From CAMPJU01 sp036675265 (lineage in GTDB: Bacteria; Pseudomonadota; Gammaproteobacteria; Xanthomonadales; Xanthomonadaceae): a stretch of DNA of 61,586 nt. The stretch lies in assembly GCA_036675265.1 (NCBI GenBank), contig JAKFFJ010000019.1:1-61586 (forward strand), in the 5' to 3' direction. The position numbers were made by a program, and so were the translations under genes. Shown here piece after piece: positions 42,458 to 51,717 of this stretch (position 1 is its first letter; each line of letters opens with the position of its first letter). Below the pieces are notes generated by a model. The model worked only from the letters and a program-made list of their open reading frames with translations. It did not search any database and was not told the origin of the DNA.

Positions 42458-43146
42458 CGGCCCCGTCCGAAGCGGTCCTGCCCGAAGCGGCAGCCGGCAC
42501 CTGCATCGTCCGCGACCTCGGCCGCCGCGCCTACGAACCGGTATGGCGCGCGATGCAGGCCTACACCGACGCGCGCGACGAAACGACCCCTGACGCGCTG
42601 TGGCTCGTCGAGCACGATCCGGTGTTCACGCTCGGCCAGGCCGGCAAGCCCGAACACGTGCTGTTGCCCGGCGACATCCCCGTGCTGCACGTCGACCGCG
42701 GCGGGCAGGTGACCTACCACGGGCCCGGCCAGCTGGTGGCCTACCCGCTGCTCGACCTGCGCCGGCTGCGCACCGGGGTGCGCGACTACGTCTGCCGGAT
42801 CGAGCAGGCGGTGATCGACACCCTGGCCGACTGGAACATCGAGGGACGCCGCCGCGATGGCGCGCCGGGCGTCTACGTGGAGGGCGCCAAGGTCGCGGCG
42901 CTCGGCATCCGCGTGCGGCGCGGCTGCACGTTCCATGGGCTGGCCTTCAACATCGACATGGACCTCGAGCCCTTCTCGCGGATCAACCCGTGCGGCTACG
43001 CCGGCCTGCAGGTCGTGGCAATGCGCGACCTGGGCGGGCCGGCCGGCATCGACGCGGTGAAGCCGGCGCTCCTGCACCACCTGGCGGACAACCTCGGGCT
43101 GGCCCTTCGGCCGGAGCCGGCGTCCGGTGGGATAATGGGCGCATGA
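42445..43146 (+). CDS. lipB: Lipoyl(octanoyl) transferase LipB
   Basis: This 233-aa enzyme moves octanoyl from acyl carrier protein to lipoyl domains. Catalytic Lys is in GAKVAALGIRV and Cys in NPCGYAGLQV. The substrate loop RGGQVTYHGPGQLVAYPL is canonical. It starts with GTG inside the end of ybeD and its stop overlaps the lipA start (ATGA). Confidence 0.95.
   Translation: MDAVAAPSEAVLPEAAAGTCIVRDLGRRAYEPVWRAMQAYTDARDETTPDALWLVEHDPVFTLGQAGKPEHVLLPGDIPVLHVDRGGQVTYHGPGQLVAYPLLDLRRLRTGVRDYVCRIEQAVIDTLADWNIEGRRRDGAPGVYVEGAKVAALGIRVRRGCTFHGLAFNIDMDLEPFSRINPCGYAGLQVVAMRDLGGPAGIDAVKPALLHHLADNLGLALRPEPASGGIMGA
43131..43136 (+). promoter_or_regulatory. -10-like element for a leaderless lipA mRNA
   Basis: GATAAT lies inside the last codons of lipB and ends 6 nt before the lipA ATG. 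No Shine-Dalgarno sequence is seen, so lipA may have its own leaderless transcript besides operon read-through. Confidence 0.45.
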
Positions 43147-44156
43147 GCGAAACCCCCCTCCGCACCATCCCGCTGTCGGTCGTCGGCGAAACCGCGCTGG
43201 AGCCCGGTGCCAAGCAGCTGGCCGGCGACAAGATCGGCCGCTCGCCGGTGCAGTTCGCGGATGCCCCCGTGTTGCGCAAGCCGTCCTGGATCCGGGTGCG
43301 CCTGCCGAGCGACAACGCGGTGGCGCGGCTGAAGAGCAAGCTGCGCGAAAACCGCCTCGTCACGGTCTGCGAGGAGGCGAGCTGCCCGAACATCCACGAA
43401 TGCTTCGGCCACGGCACCGCGACCTTCATGATCCTGGGCGAGGTCTGCACGCGGCGCTGCTCGTTCTGCGACGTCGCCCACGGGCGGCCGAAAGCGCCCG
43501 ACCCGGCCGAGCCGCTGCACCTGGCCCAGACGGTCAAGGACATGGGCCTGGCCTATGTCGTGGTCACTTCGGTGGACCGCGACGACCTGCGTGACGGCGG
43601 CGCGGGTCACTTCGTCGACTGCATCGCGGCGATCCGGGAGTTCAGCCCGGGTACCCGGATCGAGATCCTGACGCCGGACTTCCGCGGCAAGGGGCGGATG
43701 GAACGCGCGCTGGAGATCCTGGCCGCCAACCCGCCGGACGTGTTCAACCATAACGTCGAGACCGTGCCCGACCTCTATCGCAACGTGCGACCCGGCGCGG
43801 ATTACCAGTGGTCGCTGACGCTGCTGCAGAAGTTCAAGGCGCAGCACCCGTCGGTGCCGACGAAGTCCGGGATCATGCTGGGCCTGGGCGAGACGCTCGA
43901 CCAGGTCCACCAGACGCTGCGCGACCTGCGCGCCCACGACGTGGAGATGGTGACCATCGGGCAGTACCTGCAACCCAGCCCGCACCACCATCCGGTGCTG
44001 CGCTACTGGGCGCCGGACGAGTTCGCCGCGCTCGAAGCATTCGGCCTGTCGCTGGGCTTCAGCCACGTGGCGTCCGGCCCGCTGGTGCGCTCGTCGTACC
44101 ACGCCGACCGCCAGGCCGCCGAGGCGGCCCAGGCGCGCGTTGCAATTGACGCCTGA
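43143..44156 (+). CDS. lipA: Lipoyl synthase LipA
   Basis: This 337-aa radical-SAM enzyme inserts two sulfurs into octanoyl chains. The auxiliary cluster cysteines are in VCEEASCPNIHEC, the radical-SAM CxxxCxxC is CTRRCSFC, and the C-terminal RSSYHAD supplies the serine ligand. The gene ends the elongation/lipoylation cluster and is followed by two GC-rich hairpins. Confidence 0.97.
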   Translation: MSETPLRTIPLSVVGETALEPGAKQLAGDKIGRSPVQFADAPVLRKPSWIRVRLPSDNAVARLKSKLRENRLVTVCEEASCPNIHECFGHGTATFMILGEVCTRRCSFCDVAHGRPKAPDPAEPLHLAQTVKDMGLAYVVVTSVDRDDLRDGGAGHFVDCIAAIREFSPGTRIEILTPDFRGKGRMERALEILAANPPDVFNHNVETVPDLYRNVRPGADYQWSLTLLQKFKAQHPSVPTKSGIMLGLGETLDQVHQTLRDLRAHDVEMVTIGQYLQPSPHHHPVLRYWAPDEFAALEAFGLSLGFSHVASGPLVRSSYHADRQAAEAAQARVAIDA

Positions 44157-44173
44157 ACCCGCGTTCCGGGCAG

Positions 44174-44211
44174 GCAGCGTTCACGCTGCACCCGCATCCG
44201 CGGGCTAGAGT
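44174..44211 (+). promoter_or_regulatory. Hairpin pair after lipA and probable prc -10
   Basis: Two small stems, GCAGCG-TTCA-CGCTGC (44174-44189) and CCCGC-ATCC-GCGGG (44191-44204), follow lipA without a T-tract. TAGAGT (44206-44211) directly after them is a plausible -10 for prc. Confidence 0.45.
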
Positions 44212-44310
44212 TGGGGCAGCCGGGGCTGGCCGCCGCAACTTTCGGCACTTCCCCGCGGTCTGACCTCGTCCCACGCTCAACTCCGGCGCCTCCCCGCCGC
44301 GGATGCCTAC

Positions 44311-46473
44311 ATGAATGCCCGCCCCCTGCTGTTGATCCTCACCCTCAGCCTGCCGCTGGTGCTCGCGGCGCGGGCCGATGGCGCGTTGCCCGAGGGCCCT
44401 ACCGAGGCCCAGGCCACCACCGCCAAGCTGGTGCAGGGCGTGCTGTCCGACAGTCGCTACGCCTACCGCCCGCGCCCGCTGGACGATGCGTTGTCGCGCG
44501 ACATGTTCGACCGCTACCTCGAGTCGCTGGACGGCAACAAGGTGTTCCTGACCGCGGCGGACATCGAGGATTTCGGCGCCTGGCGCACCCGCCTGGACGA
44601 TGCGCTGGAGGCGGGTGAGCTCGCCCCGGCCTATGCGATGTTCGCGCGCTACCAGCAGCGTGTCGACGAGCGTGTCGCGCATGCGCGGTCGCTGCTGAAG
44701 GCAGGCTTCGACTTCACGGTCGAGGAAAAGTGGCATTACGACCGCGAGGACGCCGCATGGGCGACGCGCGGGCAGCTCGACGACATCTGGCGCCGTTCGG
44801 TCAAGAACGACTGGCTGCGCCTCAAGCTGGCGGGCAAGAAGCCGGCCGAGATCCGCGACACCCTGGACAAGCGTTACGCAAACCTGGCCGAGAGCGTGTC
44901 GGAGTTGAAGGGCGAGGACGTGTTCCAGACCTTCCTCAACGCGTACACGAGCGCGATCGATCCGCACACCGCGTACTTCACGCCGCACACGGCCGAGAAC
45001 TTCAACCTGCAGATGTCGCTGTCGCTGGAAGGCATCGGCGCCGTGCTGCAGAAACAGGACGACGTGGTCGTGGTGCGCGAGATCGTGCCGGGCGGTCCCG
45101 CGGACCTGTCCAACGCGGTCAAGGTCGGCGATCGCATCGTCGGCGTCGGGCAGGGCGACTCGGGCGAGATCAAGGACGTCGTCGGCTGGCGGATCGATGA
45201 CGTCGTCAAGCTGATCCGCGGTCCCAAGGGGACCGACGTCCGGCTCGACATCGTCCCCGCCGAGGACGGCCTGGACGGCAAGCCGACGCGCATCGTCATC
45301 ACGCGCGACAAGGTGCGGCTCGAGGACCAGGCGGCCAAGGCCGAGATCATGACGGTCCCGGCCGATGCCGGCGCCGCGACGCAGCGCATCGGCGTCATCG
45401 AGCTGCCGACCTTCTACCAGGACTTTGCCGCGCGCCGCAGCGACAGCGAGGACTACGCCTCCGCGACGCGCGACGTGGCCAGGCTGCTGCGCGGGTTCCG
45501 CCAGCAGGACGTCGACGGGGTCGTGCTCGACCTGCGCAACAACGGCGGCGGCTCGCTCAACGAGGCCATCGAGCTGACCGGCCTGTTCATCGACCAGGGC
45601 CCGGTGGTGCAGGTGCGCGAGTCCGGCGGCCGCGTGGCCGTCGAGGGCGACACCGACGAAGGCGTGGCCTGGGACGGCCCGCTGGCGGTGCTGGTCAACC
45701 GCGGCTCGGCGTCCGCGTCCGAGATCTTCGCGGGCGCCATCCAGGACTACGGCCGGGGCCTGGTCATCGGCGAGACCACCTTCGGCAAGGGCACCGTGCA
45801 GAACCTGATGGACCTGGACCGCTGGCCCGCGGGCGAGGAAGCGCGCGGGCAATTGAAGTTCACGATCGCGCAGTTCTTCCGCGTCAGCGGCGGCAGCACG
45901 CAGCACAAGGGCGTGGTGCCGGACATCGCGTTCCCGGCCACCGTGGACGGTTCCGAGTTCGGCGAGAGCACCTACGAGAACGCGCTGCCGTGGACGCGGA
46001 TCGCGGCGGTGCCGCACATCCGCTACGGCAACTTCGATCCGCTGGTGCCGCGCCTGGATGCGCTGCACGAAGCCCGGATCCAGGACGACGTCGAGTTCCA
46101 GTGGTGGGCCGAGGACGTGGCCGACTTCCGCGCGGAGCAGGCACGCGCCTGGCTGTCGTTGAACGAAGCCGAGCGCCGCGCCGAGCGCGAGGCGGACGAG
46201 GCCCAGCGCAAGCAGCGCCAGGCGATGCGCGAGCAACTGGGCCTTGCCCTGGATCCGCTCGCCGGGCAGCGCCAGGACGACGGCCTGCAGGCCAACGAGC
46301 GTGACGTGCGCAAGGACGTCGCGCGGGAGGAGGCCGCCGAGGAAAGCCCGGATCCGCTGCTGCGCGAGTCCGCCGCGATCCTGGCCGACGCCATCGTGCT
46401 GCTCGAGCGCGACCGCAAGCTGTCGGCCGTGGTGCTGCCCGCGTCCGATGCCGCGGGGCACTGGGCCGACTGA
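44311..46473 (+). CDS. prc: Carboxy-terminal processing peptidase Prc (Tsp)
   Basis: This 720-aa periplasmic S41 protease has a signal peptide (to about residue 22), a PDZ domain (about residues 240-320) and a Ser-Lys catalytic dyad inferred as Ser468 and Lys493 from GSASASE and TFGKGTVQ. A long C-terminal helical domain (from about residue 565) completes the Tsp layout. In E. coli Prc degrades misfolded periplasmic proteins and trims PBP3. The neighbouring murein genes fit such a role. Confidence 0.95.
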   Translation: MNARPLLLILTLSLPLVLAARADGALPEGPTEAQATTAKLVQGVLSDSRYAYRPRPLDDALSRDMFDRYLESLDGNKVFLTAADIEDFGAWRTRLDDALEAGELAPAYAMFARYQQRVDERVAHARSLLKAGFDFTVEEKWHYDREDAAWATRGQLDDIWRRSVKNDWLRLKLAGKKPAEIRDTLDKRYANLAESVSELKGEDVFQTFLNAYTSAIDPHTAYFTPHTAENFNLQMSLSLEGIGAVLQKQDDVVVVREIVPGGPADLSNAVKVGDRIVGVGQGDSGEIKDVVGWRIDDVVKLIRGPKGTDVRLDIVPAEDGLDGKPTRIVITRDKVRLEDQAAKAEIMTVPADAGAATQRIGVIELPTFYQDFAARRSDSEDYASATRDVARLLRGFRQQDVDGVVLDLRNNGGGSLNEAIELTGLFIDQGPVVQVRESGGRVAVEGDTDEGVAWDGPLAVLVNRGSASASEIFAGAIQDYGRGLVIGETTFGKGTVQNLMDLDRWPAGEEARGQLKFTIAQFFRVSGGSTQHKGVVPDIAFPATVDGSEFGESTYENALPWTRIAAVPHIRYGNFDPLVPRLDALHEARIQDDVEFQWWAEDVADFRAEQARAWLSLNEAERRAEREADEAQRKQRQAMREQLGLALDPLAGQRQDDGLQANERDVRKDVAREEAAEESPDPLLRESAAILADAIVLLERDRKLSAVVLPASDAAGHWAD

Positions 46474-46483
46474 GTCCTTGCCG

Positions 46484-46501
46484 GGGGCGCCACGGCGCCC
46501 C
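46484..46501 (+). terminator. GC hairpin after prc
   Basis: GGGGCGC-CACG-GCGCCCC is a perfect 7-bp stem 10 bp after the prc stop. Only two T residues follow it, so termination efficiency is uncertain. Confidence 0.5.
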
Positions 46502-46588
46502 TTCCCGTCGTAAGATTCGCGCCCGTCCGCCGTCGCGTGGACTTGCGCCGCGCGGCGCCTCCGCGCCCTGTCCGGACATCGCGCCGCC

Positions 46589-47524
46589 ATGACTTTCCCG
46601 CTGCCTTCCGCCGCCGCGCCGCCCGTACGTGGCCTCGCGGTTGCCGCGGCGCTCCTTGCCGTCTACCTCGTCTGGGGCTCGACCTACCTGGGCATCCGCT
46701 TCGCGTTGGAAGGCGGATGGCCGCCGCTGTTGATGGCGGGGATCCGCTTCCTGGTGGCCGGCAGCCTCTTCTACGGATGCCTGCGCTGGCGCGGCGTGCC
46801 CGCGCCGACACGCGCGCAGTGGTCGACGATCGTGGCGATGGCCGTCCTGCTGCTGGGCCTGGGCAACGGCATGGTGTGCATCGCGCAGCAGACCGTCGAC
46901 TCGGGCCTGGCCGCGGTGGCGGTGGCCTCGGCCCCGCTGTGGATGGCGCTGTTTTCGGCATTCCGCGGCCATCGGCCGTCGCGCATGGAATGGGTCGGCC
47001 TGGCCATCGGCTTCCTGGGTGTCGCGTGGCTCAACGCGGGGAGCGGACTGTCGGGGTCGCGCGTCGGCGTGGTCGCATTGCTGGTCGCGCCGGTGGCCTG
47101 GGCATTCGGGTCGATCTGGAGCCGCGGACGCGACCTGCCGCCTCCGTTCATGACCGCCGCGTCGCAGATGCTGGTCGGCGGCGTGGTGATCGCCGCCGCC
47201 GGCTGGCTGGTGGGCGAACGCTTCGATGCGATGCCCACGCTCAAGGGCACGTTGTCGGTCGCCTACCTGGCCAGCTTCGGTTCGATCGTCGCCTTCAGCG
47301 CCTACATGTGGTTGCTGCACAACGTGCGGCCGGCACTGGCCGGCAGCTACGCGTACGTGAACCCGGCGGTCGCGGTGGTCCTGGGCGCATGGCTGGCGAA
47401 CGAGCACTTCAGCGGCCGTGAACTGGTGGCGATGGGCGTGATCCTGCTCGGCGTGGTGGCGATCACGCTGGCGCGCGCGCGCGCGACCGCGCCGGTGGGC
47501 AGGCCTGCAAGGGCCGCGGCATGA
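46589..47524 (+). CDS. EamA/DMT-family transporter (YedA-like)
   Basis: This 311-aa inner-membrane protein has ten predicted helices and two EamA repeats, starting LLAVYLVWGSTYLGIRFALEG. The PALAGSYAYVNPAVAVVLGAW signature is near residue 250. It is probably a metabolite exporter with unknown substrate. TAAGAT (46511-46516) is a possible -10. The stop overlaps the rarD start by 4 nt. Confidence 0.9.
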   Translation: MTFPLPSAAAPPVRGLAVAAALLAVYLVWGSTYLGIRFALEGGWPPLLMAGIRFLVAGSLFYGCLRWRGVPAPTRAQWSTIVAMAVLLLGLGNGMVCIAQQTVDSGLAAVAVASAPLWMALFSAFRGHRPSRMEWVGLAIGFLGVAWLNAGSGLSGSRVGVVALLVAPVAWAFGSIWSRGRDLPPPFMTAASQMLVGGVVIAAAGWLVGERFDAMPTLKGTLSVAYLASFGSIVAFSAYMWLLHNVRPALAGSYAYVNPAVAVVLGAWLANEHFSGRELVAMGVILLGVVAITLARARATAPVGRPARAAA

Positions 47525-48423
47525 CCATCGACCGCCGCGGCGTCTGGGTCGCTGTCTTCGCGTACGTGATCTGGGGGGTCATGCCCCTGTACTGGCACCT
47601 GCTCAAGGCAGTGCCGTCGTTGCAGATCATCATGCACAGGATCGTCTGGAGCACGGTGCTGGTCTGCGGCTTCCTGCTGTGGAAATACGGCCGCCGCTGG
47701 CTCGGCGAAACCCTGGCGATCCCGCGCGCGCGGTGGGCACTCGCGCTCAGCGGTGCGCTCATCGCGTTCAACTGGGGCCTCTACATCTGGGCGGTCAACG
47801 CCGGCCACGTGGTCGAGACCAGCCTGGGCTACTTCATCAACCCGTTGATCAACGTGGTGCTCGGCGTGGTGCTGCTGGGCGAGCGGCTCAACCGCGTGCA
47901 GTGGGTGGCCATGGCCATCGCGACGGCCGGCGTGGCGTGGCTGACCTTCAACTACGGCAGCTTCCCGTGGATCGCGCTGACGCTGGCGTGCACCTTCGCG
48001 TCCTACGGGCTGGTGCGCAAGCTGGTGGGCGTGCCACCGGTGCGCGGCCTCGGGGTCGAGAGCCTGTACCTGTTCCTGCCCGCGCTGGCGGTGCTGCTGT
48101 GGGGCGAGGCGCATGGCCTGGGCGGGTTCGTCGCCCACGACGGCGCGCCGTCGTGGGGCTGGGGCATCGGCGCGCTGCTGGTGCTCGGCGGCCTGCTCAC
48201 CGCGCTGCCGCTGATCGGCTTCGCCGATGCAGTGCGGCGCATCCCCTACTCGCTGGTCGGGGTGCTGCAGTACATCGCGCCGACGTTGCAATTGCTGGCC
48301 GGCGTGCTGGTGCTCGGCGAACCGTTCGGCCGCGATCGCGCGATCGGGTTCGGCTTCATCTGGCTGGCGCTGCTGGTGTATGCGTGGGACGGGCTCTTCA
48401 GGCCGCGCGCAACGCATCCGTGA
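47521..48423 (+). CDS. rarD: EamA family transporter RarD
   Basis: This 300-aa protein has ten predicted helices with the RarD marks GVWVAVFAYVIWGVMPLYWHLL, NWGLYIWAVNAGHVVETSLGYFINPL and GVLQYIAPTLQLLAGVLVLGE. Substrate unknown. Its 3' end overlaps the convergent ABC permease gene by 26 bp. Confidence 0.93.
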   Translation: MTIDRRGVWVAVFAYVIWGVMPLYWHLLKAVPSLQIIMHRIVWSTVLVCGFLLWKYGRRWLGETLAIPRARWALALSGALIAFNWGLYIWAVNAGHVVETSLGYFINPLINVVLGVVLLGERLNRVQWVAMAIATAGVAWLTFNYGSFPWIALTLACTFASYGLVRKLVGVPPVRGLGVESLYLFLPALAVLLWGEAHGLGGFVAHDGAPSWGWGIGALLVLGGLLTALPLIGFADAVRRIPYSLVGVLQYIAPTLQLLAGVLVLGEPFGRDRAIGFGFIWLALLVYAWDGLFRPRATHP

Positions 48424-49738
48424 CGGGCATCCGCGCCGCGCGCAGGGCAGGGAACAGGCCGCCGACCAGGCCGATCGCGAGCGCCCACTTGAGCCCGGTC
48501 CACATGAGGTCCGGCCCGACCTGGAACTCGAACATCACCTGGCTGAAGTTGCCGCTGAGCGTTGCGGCCGTGTAACCGTTGAACACCAGCCACGCCAGCG
48601 CCGCGCCGAGGATGCCCCCCAGCAGCGCCAGCAGCATCGTTTCCAGCATCACGGCCACCACCACCGGCGCCCCGCGGAAGCCGAGGGCGCGGAGCGTCGC
48701 GATCTCGCGCGCCCGGGTCGCGACCGCGGCGTACATGGTGTTGAGCGCACCGAACACCGCACCGATCGCCATGATGGTGCCGACCACCGTGCCCAGGATC
48801 TCGATCACCTTCGTCAGGCCCTCGGACTGCTTGTTGTAGTAGTCGCGCGTCGTCGAGACATCGAGCTTCAACCTCGGGTCGGCGGCCATCGCGGCCTTCA
48901 GCCGGTCGAAGCCGCCGTCGCCGTCGAGCTTCACCGTGACCGACTGGTACGACGTGCGCTGGTAGGTCGCGCCGAGGATTTCCGCGTCGGCCCACAGTTC
49001 CGATTCGTGCGAGTCGCCAGACGCGAAGTGGCCGACGACGTCCCAGGGCTGGTTGGCGAGCTCGACGGTGCTGCCCACGTCGAGGCCGACGTACTGGCGC
49101 GCCGCGCCGGTGCCGACCACCAGCTCGCGGCGGCCCGGCTCGAACCGGCGTCCCTCGACGATCTCGACCTGCGGGCGCAGCGCCCATGCGGCGGGGCCGA
49201 CGCCGCGCAGCTGCGCATTGGCGTCGGTGCCATCCTCGCGGGTGACCAGGTTGACCACCTGCGACAGCTCCGGCGAGACCAGGGGCGTCCCGTCGGGGTC
49301 GCGCGCGATGCCCTGCAGCTGGCCGATCAGCGGCAACTGGTCACGGCCGATCACCGAGTTGGTCTCGGCCATCGAACCGCCGCGCAGGATGATCGCGGTG
49401 GCGGCGTTGCCGGTCCGGTTGAGCGTGGCCTCGAAGCCCGCCGCCATCGACAGCATCGCCACCAGCACCGCGACCACGCCGGCGATGCCGACCACGATCA
49501 CGCTGGACGCACCCCAGCGGTGCGGCAGCGTGGAGATGCCGACACCGGCGACCGCCAGCGCCTGGCGCCCGCGCCGGAACAGCAACAGCCACAGCGCCAG
49601 CAACCCCGCGACGGCGAGCACGCCCCACCAGGGCAGCCTGACCCAGGCCGCAAGTGCGAGCGCGACCAGCAACACGATGCCCAGGTTGCCCGCCCACTTC
49701 CCGGCCTGCTTCGCCGCGCGCTTCCCGTATGGCTTCAT
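48398..49738 (-). CDS. ABC transporter permease (MacB/FtsX type)
   Basis: This 446-aa permease has an N-terminal membrane region (about residues 15-115), a periplasmic MacB-PCD-like domain (about 120-300) and three C-terminal helices containing MYAAVATRAREIATLRALGFRG. It overlaps rarD tail to tail. With the second permease and the ATPase it forms an operon with the HlyD-like adaptor gene. AAGGGGA precedes the ATG. The substrate is unknown. Confidence 0.9.
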   Translation of the reverse strand: MKPYGKRAAKQAGKWAGNLGIVLLVALALAAWVRLPWWGVLAVAGLLALWLLLFRRGRQALAVAGVGISTLPHRWGASSVIVVGIAGVVAVLVAMLSMAAGFEATLNRTGNAATAIILRGGSMAETNSVIGRDQLPLIGQLQGIARDPDGTPLVSPELSQVVNLVTREDGTDANAQLRGVGPAAWALRPQVEIVEGRRFEPGRRELVVGTGAARQYVGLDVGSTVELANQPWDVVGHFASGDSHESELWADAEILGATYQRTSYQSVTVKLDGDGGFDRLKAAMAADPRLKLDVSTTRDYYNKQSEGLTKVIEILGTVVGTIMAIGAVFGALNTMYAAVATRAREIATLRALGFRGAPVVVAVMLETMLLALLGGILGAALAWLVFNGYTAATLSGNFSQVMFEFQVGPDLMWTGLKWALAIGLVGGLFPALRAARMPVTDALRAA

Positions 49739-49776
49739 CGTCCGTCCCCTTCGTTGCGTTGGTCGCGATGCGCCGC

Positions 49777-50934
49777 TCAGCGGCCGGCCAGCGCGTCCAC
49801 GATGTTGAGCCGCATCGCGCGGACCGCCGGGATCAGCCCGACCAGCGCGCCCATCGCCAGCATCAGTGCGATGCCGATGCCCCAGGTGGCGGCCGGCATC
49901 GTGCCCAGCTGGATCATGCCGCCGCTGCCCGCGCTGACCGCGGGCATCGCGACCGCCGCCAGGCCGAGTCCCAGCAGGCCGCCCAGGACCAGCAGCAACA
50001 CCGACTCGGCCAGCACCAGGCCCAGGATGCTGCGGTCGGTGAACCCGATGGTCTTGAGCACCGCGAGTTCCGGGACGCGCTCGCGCACCGCCTGGACCAT
50101 GGTGTTGCCGGTCAGGATCAGCAGGGTGAAGAACACCGCGCCCACGATCGCGGTGACGATCATGCCGATGTCCGCGAACTGCTTGACGAAGGACTGGTTG
50201 AACGCCTGTTCGGACTGGGTCTTCGTCTCGTGGTCGGAGTTCTCGCTGAGCTTGTCGATCGCCTTGGCGACCGCGTCGGCGCGCGATGGATCCTCCAGGG
50301 TCACCATCCACCAACCCACGCGGTCCTCGACGAAATCGTTGGCCTCGTTGAAGTAGTCCCACCGGAAGTACAGGACGCTCTCCTCGCCCTTGCGCTTTTC
50401 GTCCGCCAGCGTGAACGTGCCGACCAGCTTGAACTGCCAGTCGTTGCTGCCGTTGGTGGGAAAGATGGTGGCCTGCATCGGGATCATGTCCCCGACCTCC
50501 CAGCCGTACTTCTCGGCCAGCGCCTCGCCGACGACAGCGCCGTTGCGGGTCGCCTCGAACGCGGCCTCGTGCTCATCGGAGATCACGTATTCCGGGTAGA
50601 CGTCGAACCAGCCCTCGCCCACCGAGAAATTGGGGAAGAAGTTGCGCTGGTCGCGATAGACCCCGCCGAACCAGGCCGCGCGGGCCACCTTGTCGACGCC
50701 CTCGACCCGCCGGATCTGCTCCTCGAGCCGCACCGGCAGCATCTGCGTGATCGACAGGCGCGAGGCCACCACCATGCGGTCGTAGCCGGCCACGTTGCTG
50801 CTGGCGTTGAACGCGGTGCGCACCGAATCGAGCAGACCGAACAGCAGGAACGCGGTCACCACCGAGAGCAGGGTGAGGAACGTGCGGGTGCGGCTGCGGA
50901 ACAGCGCGGCCCAGACCAGGTGCAGGTACTTCAT
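49777..50934 (-). CDS. ABC transporter permease (MacB/FtsX type)
   Basis: This 385-aa permease has one N-terminal helix (about residues 18-38), a periplasmic domain and three C-terminal helices containing VQAVRERVPELAVLKTIGFTD. It is related to the next permease and likely forms a heterodimer with it. A strong GAGGAGG site precedes the ATG. It ends 38 bp before the following permease. Confidence 0.92.
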   Translation of the reverse strand: MKYLHLVWAALFRSRTRTFLTLLSVVTAFLLFGLLDSVRTAFNASSNVAGYDRMVVASRLSITQMLPVRLEEQIRRVEGVDKVARAAWFGGVYRDQRNFFPNFSVGEGWFDVYPEYVISDEHEAAFEATRNGAVVGEALAEKYGWEVGDMIPMQATIFPTNGSNDWQFKLVGTFTLADEKRKGEESVLYFRWDYFNEANDFVEDRVGWWMVTLEDPSRADAVAKAIDKLSENSDHETKTQSEQAFNQSFVKQFADIGMIVTAIVGAVFFTLLILTGNTMVQAVRERVPELAVLKTIGFTDRSILGLVLAESVLLLVLGGLLGLGLAAVAMPAVSAGSGGMIQLGTMPAATWGIGIALMLAMGALVGLIPAVRAMRLNIVDALAGR

Positions 50935-50944
50935 GTCCGCCTCC

Positions 50945-51634
<690 letters not shown>

Positions 51635-51657
51635 GTCGTTCCCCGTTTCCATTGCTC

Positions 51658-51709
51658 GTCATTCCCGCGAAGGCGGGGTCACTTGGCAGACGGATGTCTG
51701 CCCATCCAG
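51658..51709. repeat. Palindromic repeat with adjoining hairpin
   Basis: GTCATTCCCGC...GCGGGGTCAC (51658-51682) belongs to the same family as the elements at 1013 and 23871. It is followed by the hairpin GGCAGAC-GGAT-GTCTGCC (51685-51702). It separates the adaptor gene from the ATPase gene and could reduce read-through between them. Confidence 0.8.
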
Positions 51710-51717
51710 GTGCCTGC

